A stretch of DNA of 64,000 nucleotides from Streptomyces chumphonensis (GCF_014779715.1 NZ_JACXYU010000012.1:62001-126000); one strand, 5' to 3'. Counted from the first letter of the stretch, positions 50,950-60,102 are shown. A program made the numbers and translations. Notes: generated by a model from the letters alone, not told the origin.

Positions 50950-51552
50950 ATGGCACGCGTCTCCCAGGAACACCTCACCGCCCGCCGCCGTCAGATCCTC
51001 GACGGCGCCCGCCGCTGCTTCGCGCGCAACGGCTTCCACGCCACGTCCATGCAGGACGTGCTCCAGGAGACCGGCCTGTCGGCGGGCGCCGTCTACCGTT
51101 ACTTCCGCAGCAAGGACGACCTCATCGCCGCCATCGCCTCGCAGGTGTTCGACGAAGTGGGCTCGGCGTTCGCCCAGGCCGCCGACGCGGAGGACCCGCC
51201 GCTTCCCGACGTGCTGCTCCCCGCCGTCCTGTGCCGCGTCCTGGCCGGGCCGACGCAGGCCACCCCGGCACTGGCCCTCCAGGTCTGGGCCGAGACCCTG
51301 CGCAACGACGAACTGGCGGCGCGGATGCGGGAGGGCTACGCACGGGTGCTGGAATCCTGGGTGCGCATCGTGCGCGGCTACCAGGAGCGCGGCCTGATGC
51401 GCGAGGACGTGCCCCCCGAGGACACGGCCCGCGTCCTCATCGGCGCCGCCCAGGGCTTCCTGGTCCAACAGGCGCTCTTCGGCCCGCTGGACCCGCACCT
51501 GCTGCGCACCGGGCTGCGCGGTGTGATGGGCATGGAGCCGCCCGCCCCCTGA
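50950..51552 (+). CDS. TetR-family repressor
   Basis: 200 aa from ATG 50950. N-terminal helix-turn-helix (about 10-58: RRRQILDGARRCFARNGFHATS, QDVLQETGLSAGAVYRYFRSKDDL), C-terminal ligand and dimer domain. Located divergently from an efflux-type membrane protein with two near-identical operator copies between them, it almost certainly represses both. The start coincides with the predicted transcription start, so translation is probably leaderless. Confidence 0.9.
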   Translation: MARVSQEHLTARRRQILDGARRCFARNGFHATSMQDVLQETGLSAGAVYRYFRSKDDLIAAIASQVFDEVGSAFAQAADAEDPPLPDVLLPAVLCRVLAGPTQATPALALQVWAETLRNDELAARMREGYARVLESWVRIVRGYQERGLMREDVPPEDTARVLIGAAQGFLVQQALFGPLDPHLLRTGLRGVMGMEPPAP

Positions 51553-51583
51553 GGTTCCCTGCCCGGGGCCGCCCCGCGCGACG

Positions 51584-51775
51584 TCAGCGGGGATGCGGCG
51601 GCGGTCGGCCCTGCTGCCCGCCGCCCGTCGCCGTCAGAAGTCCCACGGTCACCAACCCGAGGACGATCCAGGCGAACCACACCCACCCGCTGCCGCCCAG
51701 CCCCACGGTGTACGCCGTGGCCAGCACGAGTGCGCCGAGCGTCGTTCCCGCCATGACCTTCGTCGCCGTCGGCAT
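51584..51775 (-). CDS. Small two-helix membrane protein
   Basis: 63 aa from ATG 51775, preceded by GGGAGG at good spacing. Two hydrophobic helices (about 6-26 and 31-49) and a Gly/Pro/Arg-rich tail. Not recognised; similar short membrane proteins are common in Streptomyces. It is convergent with the TetR gene and follows the CtaG-like gene by 150 bp, with no obvious promoter. Confidence 0.7.
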   Translation of the reverse strand: MPTATKVMAGTTLGALVLATAYTVGLGGSGWVWFAWIVLGLVTVGLLTATGGGQQGRPPPHPR

Positions 51776-51925
51776 CGCACACCTCCCTGGAGGGGCCGGC
51801 GGAGCCCGGACCGATACCGGACCCGCGGCGGCCCCGCCGCGTCCCGTCCCTCCATGGTCCCGTCGGGTGCGGGCGGGCGCACCCGGGCGGGGGAGTCCGT
51901 AGCCGTCCCCGGAGCGCGGAGCCGC

Positions 51926-52888
51926 TCAGCTCCGCCCGGCGGTGCTCCGCGCCTGGAGCGAGGAGAGGTAGGCGTTGTACGCCGCCAGTTCCGCGTCCCC
52001 GTCCCGCTCGGCCGCCCGGTCCAGGCGCCGTGCCTGGCGCTGCTCGGAGACGTACCACTGGTAGACGAGGGCGAGCAGCACCAGGACGGACGGGATCTCG
52101 CTGAACGCCCAGGCGATGCCACCGGCCGCGTTCTGGTCGCCGAGCGCCGTCACCCCGAGCGAGGCCGGGGGATCGGCGTAGGTGCCCACCATCGGTTCGC
52201 TGGCCATCATCAGGGCGATGCCGAAGAAGGCGTGGAAGGGCATGCCGGCGAACAGCTCCAGCATGCGCATGATGTACCCCGGCCGGTGCGGTCCGGGATC
52301 CACGCCCATGATCGGCCAGAAGAAGACCAGGCCGACGGCCAGGAAGTGGACCATCATCCCGAGGTGCCCCGGCCGCGAGCTCATCAGCGCGTCGAACAGC
52401 GGGGTGAAGTACAGCCCGTACAGGCTGGCGATGAACAGCGGGATCGTGAACGCGGGGTGCGAGATGACCCGCACGTAGCGGCTGTGCAGGAGCCGGACGA
52501 GCAGCTCCCGCGGCCCCGTGCGGCCCCGGCCCGCCGCCGGCAGGGCCCGCAGCGCCAGCGTGACCGGAGCCCCCAGCAGCAGAAGGATCGGGGACAGCAT
52601 GCTGATGACCATGTGCTGCACCATGTGCACGCTGAACAGCACCATGCCGTACTCGTTCAGCGCCGTGCACATCATCAGCGCGATCGTCAGCACGCCCGTG
52701 GTGAAGGCGATGATGCGGCCGACCGGCCAGGCGTCACCGCGTCGTCGGAGCCGCGCGACACCCCAGCCGTACAGCAGCAGCGCCACGACGCAGCCGGTCA
52801 GGAAGAAGGGCTCACCGGTGAACGCCAGCCCGCGCCCCAGCGTGAACGGCGCCAGGTCCATCGACACGCCGTGTCCGCCGTGATCCAT
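51926..52888 (-). CDS. Cytochrome c oxidase assembly protein, caa3 CtaG-like
   Basis: 320 aa from ATG 52888, with GGAG upstream. Seven to nine membrane segments. Conserved histidines and methionines in VHMVQHMVISMLSPILLLLG, HLGMMVHFLAVGLVF and a His-rich start (MDHGGHGVSM) suggest copper handling. The family aids CuA/CuB insertion into terminal oxidases or copper homeostasis. No oxidase genes are near; monocistronic. Confidence 0.87.
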   Translation of the reverse strand: MDHGGHGVSMDLAPFTLGRGLAFTGEPFFLTGCVVALLLYGWGVARLRRRGDAWPVGRIIAFTTGVLTIALMMCTALNEYGMVLFSVHMVQHMVISMLSPILLLLGAPVTLALRALPAAGRGRTGPRELLVRLLHSRYVRVISHPAFTIPLFIASLYGLYFTPLFDALMSSRPGHLGMMVHFLAVGLVFFWPIMGVDPGPHRPGYIMRMLELFAGMPFHAFFGIALMMASEPMVGTYADPPASLGVTALGDQNAAGGIAWAFSEIPSVLVLLALVYQWYVSEQRQARRLDRAAERDGDAELAAYNAYLSSLQARSTAGRS

Positions 52889-52987
52889 CCGCAACGCTCC
52901 TGATTCGTACCGATCGCCCGCACCAGAGTAGAACCGCCCCCGGACGCCACTGCGTCCGGGGGCGGCCAGGAGCGGGGGAGCGGCGCG

Positions 52988-53716
52988 TCAGGCCGGTTGG
53001 GTCGCCGCCGCGATGCGTTCGGCGCGCAGGGCCTCGTACCAGCGGTCGTCGACCGGCGGCAGCGCGTTGACGTCCAGCGCCAGTTTGAGCAGCAGGTCGG
53101 CGATCAGCGGGTTGCGGGCCAGGACGGGCCCGTGCATGTAGGTACCGAAGACCGTGTCGTTCCATGCGCCCTCCGTGCCGTCACCGGTGCCGTTGCCGTT
53201 GCCGAAGCGGACCCGGGCCAGCGGACGGGCGGTCGGCCCGAGGTGGGTGATGCCCTGGTGGTTCTCGAAGCCGGTGAGCTGCGGCAGGCGCAGGTGCTCG
53301 TCCATGTCGGCCAGCACGTCGCCCACGCAGCGCACGCCCGTGCCGCGCACCGAGGTGACGTCCAGCAGGCCGAGTCCGGGCTGCCGCTCGCCCTGGTCGT
53401 TGACGAACTCGTGGCCGAGGATCTGGTAGCCGGCGCAGACCGAGAAGACGATCGCGCCGTTGTCCACGGCCCGCTGGAGGCCGCCGTCGCGCACCAGGCG
53501 CTCCGCCGCGAGGCGCTGCGGACGGTCCTCGCCGCCTCCGATGAGGTAGATGTCGCCCGACGTGGGCACCGGCTGGTCGGAGCGGACGTCGATGCGGTCG
53601 ACGTTCAGGCCCCGCTGGTGGGCCCGACGACCCACGACGAGGACGTTCCCCTGGTCCCCGTAGGTGCTCAGCAGGTCCGGGTACACCCACACGACGCGCA
53701 GGCTGCTGTCACTCAT
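52988..53716 (-). CDS. gatD: Lipid II isoglutaminyl synthase, glutamine amidotransferase subunit
   Basis: 242 aa from ATG 53716 after GAGGAG. Class I glutaminase of the MurT-GatD complex, which amidates the D-Glu of peptidoglycan stem peptides to D-iGln. The nucleophile is Cys94 in FSVCAGYQILGH and the catalytic His195 is in TYMHGPVLARNP; both positions match characterised GatD. It follows murT by 26 bp in one operon. Confidence 0.93.
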   Translation of the reverse strand: MSDSSLRVVWVYPDLLSTYGDQGNVLVVGRRAHQRGLNVDRIDVRSDQPVPTSGDIYLIGGGEDRPQRLAAERLVRDGGLQRAVDNGAIVFSVCAGYQILGHEFVNDQGERQPGLGLLDVTSVRGTGVRCVGDVLADMDEHLRLPQLTGFENHQGITHLGPTARPLARVRFGNGNGTGDGTEGAWNDTVFGTYMHGPVLARNPLIADLLLKLALDVNALPPVDDRWYEALRAERIAAATQPA

Positions 53717-53742
53717 GCTCGAACTCCTCAACGGCGCCACGG

Positions 53743-54984
53743 TCAGTTGCCCACAGCGCGGCGCAGGTCCTGGAAGGCTGTGTAGTTGGCGATGGCCTCG
53801 ATCCGGCCGGGCGGGCAGCGCCGCACGGCCTCCTCCGCGGTCTGGCACACCTGGAAGTCGACCCCGGCGACCTCCAGCCGCACCGCCAGATCCAGCCGGC
53901 GGTCGCCGATGACGCAGATCGGATGCCCGGCCAGCCGCCCGTAGTCGACGTCCCACAGCCAGGAGGTGTCGGTTCCGTCGGCACCTCGGGCGTTGACGGA
54001 CAGGATCACCGGTGCGGGCGGCGGGTCGATCAGGGAGAACGTCTCCAGCCAGCCGGCGGGGTTCTTCGCCAGCAGCAGCCGCACCTCGCGGCCCTGGTAG
54101 GACACGACATCGTAGCGGCCGGCCACGGCGGTCACCGCGAACATCCGCTCCAGGGCCGTCTGCGGCGGCACGCCGAACGCGGCGGCCACGGCGGCCGACG
54201 TCGTGGCGTTGGCGCGGTTCGCCCGGCCCGGCAGCTGCAGGCGGATCGGCCAGGCGGACCCGTGCGGGTCCAGCACGTGGTCGCCGGAGAGCGCCCAGCT
54301 CGGCGTCGGACGGCGGAATCCGCACTCGCCGCAGGCCCACTCGTCCCCGGGCCGCTGGAGCACACCGCCGCAGGAGGGGCACGACCAGGCGTCGTCCTTC
54401 CACTCCTGTCCGGCGGCCACCCACACCACGTTGGCCGAGGAGGAGGCGGCCCACACCACCAGCGGGTCATCGGCGTTCGCCACGATCAGGGCCTTCGTCC
54501 CGGCCAGGCCCTCGCGCCAGCGCTCGGCGAGCATCCGCGTCTCGGCGGCGCGGTCGAGCTGGTCGCGGGAGAGGTTCAGCAGGGCGATGGCCTTCGGCGT
54601 CACGTCCCGGGCGACGGTCGAAAGGTACTTCTCGTCGACCTCGATGACCCCGTAGCGGGCACGCGAACCGCCCGCCAGCGCGGAGGTGATGCCGGCCGGC
54701 ATGTTCGCGCCGAGCGCGTTGGACACGACGTCGTCCGGCTCCGAGCGGAGGGCCTCGGCGATCAGCCGCGTCGTCGTGGTCTTGCCGTTGGTCGCGGAGA
54801 CGAGGACGACGTCCAGGTGCCCGGCCAGCCGCGCCAGCAGGTCGGGGTCGAGTTTCAGCGCCACCCGGCCGCCGATGACTGATCCGCTGCCACGGCCCGC
54901 CGCCCGTGACACCGCCGCCGCGGCCCTGCCCGCGCTCACCGCCAGCTTGGCGCGCGGTGACAGCGGCTCCGAGTTGCCCGACAT
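53743..54984 (-). CDS. murT: Lipid II isoglutaminyl synthase, MurT subunit
   Basis: 413 aa from ATG 54984 after GGAGG. Mur-ligase fold: P-loop SATNGKTTTTRL near residue 65, then a MurT-specific four-Cys zinc ribbon (CPSCGG and CGECGF, about 205-230), NRANATTSAAVAAAF and the C-terminal DUF1727 domain with the GRYDVV region. It uses ATP and ammonia from GatD to amidate lipid II. An upstream in-frame ATG at 55014 is less likely. Confidence 0.93.
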   Translation of the reverse strand: MSGNSEPLSPRAKLAVSAGRAAAAVSRAAGRGSGSVIGGRVALKLDPDLLARLAGHLDVVLVSATNGKTTTTRLIAEALRSEPDDVVSNALGANMPAGITSALAGGSRARYGVIEVDEKYLSTVARDVTPKAIALLNLSRDQLDRAAETRMLAERWREGLAGTKALIVANADDPLVVWAASSSANVVWVAAGQEWKDDAWSCPSCGGVLQRPGDEWACGECGFRRPTPSWALSGDHVLDPHGSAWPIRLQLPGRANRANATTSAAVAAAFGVPPQTALERMFAVTAVAGRYDVVSYQGREVRLLLAKNPAGWLETFSLIDPPPAPVILSVNARGADGTDTSWLWDVDYGRLAGHPICVIGDRRLDLAVRLEVAGVDFQVCQTAEEAVRRCPPGRIEAIANYTAFQDLRRAVGN

Positions 54985-55092
54985 CGTCGTTGATCCTCCT
55001 TGCGCTTCGGTCACACTGCACCCTATCGAGATCCGGTCGCTCGGCCCTCACCGCACCGCTGGCGACCGCGGCGGCGCCGTAGGCTGACGCCC

Positions 55093-55662
55093 ATGCAACG
55101 CCGCGCCATCCCCGGCAGTTCCGGACGCGTCCACCCCGTCACCCTCTTCGGCACCGCGGTGCTGCACCGCCCGTGCGAGGAGGTCACGGCGTTCGGCGCC
55201 TCGCTGGCCGGCTTGGTCGAGGATCTGTTCGCGTCCATGTACGCCGCCCGGGGTGTGGGGCTGGCGGCCAACCAGATCGGCACGCCGCTGCGCGTCTTCG
55301 TCTACGACTGCCCCGACGACGAGGACCGGCGGCACGTCGGTCACGTCGTGAACCCGCGCCTGGTGCGGGCCGAGGGCGGCACGGTGCGCGGCCCGGAGGG
55401 ATGTCTGTCCCTGCCCGGCCTGGAGGCGCGCACGGCGCGCGCCGACCGCGTCCTGGTCACGGGGCGGCGCGCCGACGGGAGCCCGGTGCGCGTGGTCGGC
55501 TCGGGGTTCTTCGCCCGCTGCCTCCAGCACGAGTGCGACCACCTGGAGGGAACCCTCTACCCGGACCGGCTCGCGGGGCTGCGCCGGCGCCGGCTGCTGC
55601 GTGCCGTCCGCCGAACGGACTGGGGTCGGGAGGCGTCCGCCACCGCGCGTCGCACGGGCTGA
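55093..55662 (+). CDS. def: Peptide deformylase
   Basis: 189 aa from ATG 55093. Metal-dependent removal of the formyl group from new proteins. All three motifs are intact: GVGLAANQ (54-61), EGCLS (102-106) and HECDH (146-150), giving the Cys and two His metal ligands and catalytic Glu. It is one of several deformylases usual in Streptomyces. It diverges from murT by 108 bp; tail-to-tail with a TetR gene, 23 bp apart. Confidence 0.94.
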   Translation: MQRRAIPGSSGRVHPVTLFGTAVLHRPCEEVTAFGASLAGLVEDLFASMYAARGVGLAANQIGTPLRVFVYDCPDDEDRRHVGHVVNPRLVRAEGGTVRGPEGCLSLPGLEARTARADRVLVTGRRADGSPVRVVGSGFFARCLQHECDHLEGTLYPDRLAGLRRRRLLRAVRRTDWGREASATARRTG

Positions 55663-55685
55663 GCCAGGCCGGGCGCCGAGGGGTC

Positions 55686-56333
55686 TCAGAAGGCCCGGCC
55701 GCCGACCCGGTCACCGGCCGCGGCGAGCCGGCCCCACAGGAGATCGGCGAGGTGCTGCACCAGCTGGGCCCGCGAACACGGCCGGTCGGCCAGCCACCAG
55801 TCGCCGGCGGCGTGCATCATGCCGACGATGCCGTGGCCCCACACCCGGGCCAGCTCGGCGGCGCTCGGGCCCAGGTCGACCCGCTCGGCGATCACCTCGG
55901 CCAGTTCCTCGCCCAGGCGCCGCAGGAGTGGTGCGGTCTGCTGCCCGGCGGCGAACCCCTCCTCGCCCCGCGGGCCGCCGTCGGCGGGGTGCATGAGGAA
56001 GCGGTAGACCTGCGGCCGGGCCTCGATGGCGGCCAGGTAGGTGTCCAGGGTCGCCTCGACGCGCTCCCGCCGCCCGGCCGGGGCGTCCAGAGCGGCGCGG
56101 AGCGAGTCCAGCAGGGCGTCGGTGTGGCGCACGGCGAGGGCGCGGTAGAGGCCGCCCTTGTCCCCGAAGTGGCGGTAGAGGATGGGCTTGGTGATGCCCG
56201 CTTCGGCGGCGATGGCGTTCATGGACGCCTCGGGCCCTTCGCGCATCACGACGCGGTTGGCCGCCTCCAGCAGCTCCTCACGTCTGCGCTCGGTGGCGGT
56301 GCCCCGCCGTTCCTCGTGGTCCTTGCTCTCCAT
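55686..56333 (-). CDS. TetR-family regulator
   Basis: 215 aa from ATG 56333. N-terminal DNA-binding domain (about 12-60: RREELLEAANRVVMREGPEASM, AAEAGITKPILYRHFGDKGGLYRAL) and C-terminal TetR_C-type helical domain. Divergent from an acyl-CoA dehydrogenase with 147 bp between starts containing two palindromes, so it is the probable repressor of that gene (inference). Confidence 0.9.
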   Translation of the reverse strand: MESKDHEERRGTATERRREELLEAANRVVMREGPEASMNAIAAEAGITKPILYRHFGDKGGLYRALAVRHTDALLDSLRAALDAPAGRRERVEATLDTYLAAIEARPQVYRFLMHPADGGPRGEEGFAAGQQTAPLLRRLGEELAEVIAERVDLGPSAAELARVWGHGIVGMMHAAGDWWLADRPCSRAQLVQHLADLLWGRLAAAGDRVGGRAF

Positions 56334-56414
56334 GGCGTCACTCCCCGCCCGTGCCCTGCGCTGCCCGCGCAACGTAACACCCCGCCGGGTGGCGCACGCG
56401 GCGGCCGAAGGGAG

Positions 56415-56461
56415 TTGACAGACCTTACCGACGAGTAACAGACTGAGTTACTGAAAGTAAC
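56415..56461. promoter_or_regulatory. Operator-promoter region of the acyl-CoA dehydrogenase gene
   Basis: A consensus -35 TTGACA is at 56415-56420. Two palindromes follow: TTACCGACGAGTAA (56425-56438) and GTTACT-GAA-AGTAAC (56447-56461, perfect arms). The -10 is unclear; TAACAG at 56436 gives a short 15-nt spacer and would be covered by the first site. GTAAC half-sites also occur near 56372. Confidence 0.65.
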
Positions 56462-56480
56462 ACTCGCTGGAGGGCCCGCC

Positions 56481-57707
56481 ATGACGGAGTTCGCGCTCGA
56501 CCTCAACGACGACCAGAAGGCAGTGAAGGAGTGGATCCACGGCTTCGCCGCCGACGTCATGCGCCCGGCCGCGGCCGAGTGGGACGAACGCGAGGAGACG
56601 CCGTGGCCGATCATCCAGGAAGCGGCGAAGATCGGACTCTACTCGCTCGACTTCTACGCCCAGCAGTTCTTCGACCCCACCGGCCTCGGCATACCCATGA
56701 CCATGGAGGAGCTGTTCTGGGGTGACGCCGGCATCGGCCTGTCCATCGTCGGCACCGGACTGGCCGCCGTGGGGGTCATGGCCAACGGCACCGAGGAGCA
56801 GATCGGCACCTGGATCCCGCAGATGTACGGGGACGCCGACGACGTCAAGGTCGCCGGCTTCTGCTCCTCCGAGCCCGACGCGGGCTCCGACGTCGCCTCG
56901 ATGCGCACCCGCGCCGTGTACGACGAGGCCAAGGACGAGTGGGTCCTCAACGGCACCAAGACCTGGGTGACCAACGGCGGCATCGCGAACGTGCACGTCG
57001 TCGTCGCCGTGGTCGACCCGGAGCTGGGCTCCAAGGGGCACGCGTCCTTCATCGTCCCGCCCCGCACCCCCGGCCTCTCCCAGGGGCAGAAGTTCCTCAA
57101 GCACGGCATCCGGGCCTCGCACACCGCCGAGGTCGTGCTCGACGACGTCCGCGTTCCGGGCAGCTGCCTGCTGGGCGGCAAGGAGAAGCTGGACGAGCGG
57201 CTGGCCCGTGCCAGGGAGCGTGCGGCGAGCGGCGGTGAGCGGGTGAAGAACGCGGCGATGGCGACCTTCGAGGCCTCCCGTCCGGCCGTGGGCGCCATGG
57301 CCGTCGGAACCGCCCGCGCGGCGTACGAGGTGGCTCTGGACTACGCCAGGACGCGGGAGCAGTTCGGCCGCCCGATCATCGACAACCAGGGGGTCGCCTT
57401 CCAGCTGGCCGACATGCGCACCCGGATCGACGCCGCCCGCCTGCTCGTGTGGCGCGCGTCGTGGATGGCCACGACCGGCAAGTCCTTCGAGGCCGCCGAG
57501 GGGTCGATGTCCAAGCTGTACGCCAGCGAGGTGGCCAAGTCCGTGACGGCCCAGGCCATCCAGATCCTCGGCGGAAACGGCTACACCCGCGAGTACCCCG
57601 TCGAGCGGATGCACCGCGACGCCGCGATCTACACCATCTTCGAGGGCACCAGCGAGATCCAGCGTCTGGTGATCTCCCGAACGGTCTCGGGCATGCCGAT
57701 TCGCTGA
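56481..57707 (+). CDS. fadE: Acyl-CoA dehydrogenase
   Basis: 408 aa from ATG 56481 with GGAGG at 56469-56473. FAD enzyme oxidising acyl-CoA to enoyl-CoA. Visible are the first signature FCSSEPDAGSDVASM, the FAD-binding REQFGRPI and QILGGNGYTREYPVER, and the terminal YTIFEGTSEIQR with catalytic-base candidate Glu388. Chain-length specificity cannot be told. Probably controlled by the divergent TetR protein. Confidence 0.93.
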   Translation: MTEFALDLNDDQKAVKEWIHGFAADVMRPAAAEWDEREETPWPIIQEAAKIGLYSLDFYAQQFFDPTGLGIPMTMEELFWGDAGIGLSIVGTGLAAVGVMANGTEEQIGTWIPQMYGDADDVKVAGFCSSEPDAGSDVASMRTRAVYDEAKDEWVLNGTKTWVTNGGIANVHVVVAVVDPELGSKGHASFIVPPRTPGLSQGQKFLKHGIRASHTAEVVLDDVRVPGSCLLGGKEKLDERLARARERAASGGERVKNAAMATFEASRPAVGAMAVGTARAAYEVALDYARTREQFGRPIIDNQGVAFQLADMRTRIDAARLLVWRASWMATTGKSFEAAEGSMSKLYASEVAKSVTAQAIQILGGNGYTREYPVERMHRDAAIYTIFEGTSEIQRLVISRTVSGMPIR

Positions 57708-57742
57708 TCCCGCGGCGCTCCCGGGGGCCGCGCCCCGCCGTC

Positions 57743-57782
57743 CCCGTTCCCGCCCGCGCGCAGGCGTCCGGGCGGGAACGGG
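57743..57782 (+). terminator. Hairpin terminator after the acyl-CoA dehydrogenase gene
   Basis: Perfect 14-bp stem (57743-57756 with 57769-57782) and 12-nt loop, 36 bp after the stop codon. Confidence 0.7.
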
Positions 57783-57855
57783 AGCGGCGCGATGAGTTCC
57801 GGTCGCGCGAACCGTCGGTACGGGTGAACAGCAGTCACGAGCCCAGGAGCCTTCG

Positions 57856-58443
57856 ATGCCCCGCATGACCGACCTCGGACCGGCCGCCTCCGGTGTGGAG
57901 GCGCTGCTGCCCGCCGTCGACGACACCCGCCTCGGCGACCCCACGCCCTGCCGCGACTACGCGGTCTCCACGCTCCTCCAGCACCTGGTGGAACTCACGG
58001 CGGCCTTCCGCGACGCCGCCGACAAGCGCTTCACGCCTCTCACCGACTCCGGCCCGGACCCGCTGGCGACGCCGCTCGTCGCCGACTGGCGCGTCCGGCT
58101 CCCGCGGCGGCTGCGGGAACTGGCGGCGGCGTTCGGTCATCCCGCGGCGTGGGAGGGCCGCACCCGGGCCGGTGGCGTGGACCTCACGGGCGAGGAGGCC
58201 GGGTACGTGGCACTGGGTGAACTCGTCCTGCACGGCTGGGACCTGGCGGTGGCCACGGGACAGCCCTATCAGGCCGACCCGGACGCCGTGGCGGCCTCGG
58301 TCGGCCTGTTGGAGTCGTTCGGCCCCGGAACCGAGGAGGGCCCCTTCGGCCCGCCCCTCCCCGTGCCGGACGGAGCCTCGCCGCTGGAGCGTGCCCTCGC
58401 TCTCAGCGGTCGCGACCCGCACTGGGCCCCGGCTGACCGCTGA
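57856..58443 (+). CDS. TIGR03086-type metal-binding protein (mycothiol isomerase-like)
   Basis: 195 aa from ATG 57856. DinB-like four-helix bundle with an N-terminal LLQHLVELTAAF and later ELVLHGWDLAVATG, supplying metal-binding histidines as in mycothiol-dependent maleylpyruvate isomerase. TCRDY-like PTPCRDYAVSTLL at about 29-41 is typical of TIGR03086 proteins. Probably a mycothiol-dependent enzyme of unknown substrate. Monocistronic, between two hairpins. Confidence 0.87.
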   Translation: MPRMTDLGPAASGVEALLPAVDDTRLGDPTPCRDYAVSTLLQHLVELTAAFRDAADKRFTPLTDSGPDPLATPLVADWRVRLPRRLRELAAAFGHPAAWEGRTRAGGVDLTGEEAGYVALGELVLHGWDLAVATGQPYQADPDAVAASVGLLESFGPGTEEGPFGPPLPVPDGASPLERALALSGRDPHWAPADR

Positions 58444-58444
58444 A

Positions 58445-58481
58445 CGGCACGGCGGGGGAGCGGGCGCTCGGGGCCGTGCCG
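58445..58481. terminator. Nested hairpin between convergent genes
   Basis: Outer 9-bp arms (58445-58453 and 58473-58481) enclose an inner GAGCG-GG-CGCTC hairpin (58459-58470), between stops at 58443 and 58500. Confidence 0.55.
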
Positions 58482-58499
58482 GAGCACCCCGCCCGGTCC

Positions 58500-59918
58500 T
58501 CACGAGCCCGCGGGCTCCCGGTCCCTCCCGTCGTCCTGCCCGGGGAGGCCCGTTCCCGCTTCCCGGGCCCGCGGTCCGTGTCCGTCGTCCATCAGCGTCC
58601 GCTCGTCGAACGGCACCCGCCCCGCCAGGACCTCGGTGGCCCGCTCCTTGTCGATCTCCTTCGTCCACGTGCCGACCAGGACGGTCGCGACCGCGTTCCC
58701 GGCGAAGTTCGTCAGCGCCCGTGCCTCGCTCATGAAGCGGTCGATCCCGACGATGAGCCCGACGCCGTCGAGGAGTTCGGGCCGGTGGGACTGGAGACCG
58801 CCCGCCAGCGTGGCCAGACCGGCCCCGGTCACCCCGGCCGCGCCCTTCGAGGCGACGATCATGAAGACGAGCAGTGAGACCTGCTGACCGACGGACAGGG
58901 GATCGCCCATCGCCTCGGCGACGAACAGCGAGGCCATGGTGAGGTAGATGGCCGTGCCGTCCAGGTTGAAGGAGTACCCCGTCGGCACCGTGATCCCCAC
59001 GACCGGTTTGCTGACGCCCAGGTGCTCCATCTTCGCGATCAGTCGCGGGAGGGCTGACTCCGAGGAGGAGGTGGAGAGGATCAGCAGGAACTCCCGCCCC
59101 AGGTACCTCAGCAGCGAGAAGATGCCGACACCGGCGACGATCCGCAGCAGCGCGCCCAGGACCCCGAAGACGAACAGCACGCAGGTCGCGTAGAACCCGA
59201 TCATGATGACGGCCAGTGAGGTGAGCGCGTCCACCCCCGTCTCGCCGACGACGGCCGCGATGGCGCCGAACGCGCCGACCGGCGCCAGCCACATGATCAT
59301 CGCCAGCACCCGGAACACCAGCCGCTGAAGGTGGCCGATCCCCCGCAGCACCGGTTCCCCGGCGGAGCCCATGGCCTGCAGGGCGAAGCCCACGAGCAGG
59401 GCCACCAGCAGGGCCTGGAGTACCTCACCGCCGGTCAGCGCGGAGACCAGGGTGGTCGGAATGACACCCAGCAGGAACTCCGTGGTCGACTGCGCCGCTC
59501 CGACGGCCTGCTCGGCGCCGGCGCCCCGCGTCTCCGCCGTGAGCCGGAGCCCGGAGCCGGGGTCGAGCAGGTTGCCCACCAGGAGGCCGATGGCCAGGGC
59601 GACGGTCGACATGGCGAGGAAGTAGCCGAGCGCCAGGCCGCCGACCGCTCCGACCTTGGTGGCCCTGCGGACGGATCCGATGCCCAGCACGATCGTGCAG
59701 AAGATCACCGGGGAGATCATCATCTTGATGAGGTCCACGAATCCGGACCCCAGGGGCTTCAGGGTGACGGCCACGCCCGGTGCCGCGAATCCCAGCACGA
59801 TGCCCAGCACCACCGCCGCGATGACCGCGACGTAGAGGTAGTGCGTGCGGTCGCGGCGTCGTCGTGGAGTCCTGCTCTGCTCCTGCGTCGGTTCTGGCGG
59901 CGAGGTCTGCCCAGCCAC
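58500..59918 (-). CDS. dctA: Dicarboxylate/cation symporter (DAACS, DctA-like)
   Basis: 472 aa from GTG 59918 after AAGGGAG; the frame extends upstream without a better start. Eight helices and two re-entrant loops of the glutamate/dicarboxylate symporter family: Ser-rich STSSSESALPRLI (HP1), GYSFNLDGTAIYLTMASLFVAEA (TM7) and the later SKGAAGVTGAG (HP2). Imports C4-dicarboxylates or acidic amino acids with protons or sodium. The acidic, Arg-containing C-terminal tail is disordered. Confidence 0.9.
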   Translation of the reverse strand: MAGQTSPPEPTQEQSRTPRRRRDRTHYLYVAVIAAVVLGIVLGFAAPGVAVTLKPLGSGFVDLIKMMISPVIFCTIVLGIGSVRRATKVGAVGGLALGYFLAMSTVALAIGLLVGNLLDPGSGLRLTAETRGAGAEQAVGAAQSTTEFLLGVIPTTLVSALTGGEVLQALLVALLVGFALQAMGSAGEPVLRGIGHLQRLVFRVLAMIMWLAPVGAFGAIAAVVGETGVDALTSLAVIMIGFYATCVLFVFGVLGALLRIVAGVGIFSLLRYLGREFLLILSTSSSESALPRLIAKMEHLGVSKPVVGITVPTGYSFNLDGTAIYLTMASLFVAEAMGDPLSVGQQVSLLVFMIVASKGAAGVTGAGLATLAGGLQSHRPELLDGVGLIVGIDRFMSEARALTNFAGNAVATVLVGTWTKEIDKERATEVLAGRVPFDERTLMDDGHGPRAREAGTGLPGQDDGRDREPAGS

Positions 59919-60064
59919 GCTGTTCTCCCTTCCCCGGGGCGGCACGTGCGACTCACGGCCGGAATGTCCGGCCACTGTCCACCGGGAGGTGACAGCGGTC
60001 ACCCTTGCGTTCATTTCGTTCATGGGCCCGTTCACGACGGCCCCGGGGGCCGCACCACGGCACG

Positions 60065-60102
60065 CGGCGGCGGCCGGCACTCTCCCGTGCCGGCCGCCGC
60101 CG
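60065..60102 (-). terminator. Strong hairpin terminator of the DUF4235 operon
   Basis: Perfect 16-bp stem (60065-60080 with 60087-60102) and 6-nt loop, 22 bp beyond the DUF4235 stop on the minus strand. It separates this operon from the symporter gene. Confidence 0.8.
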
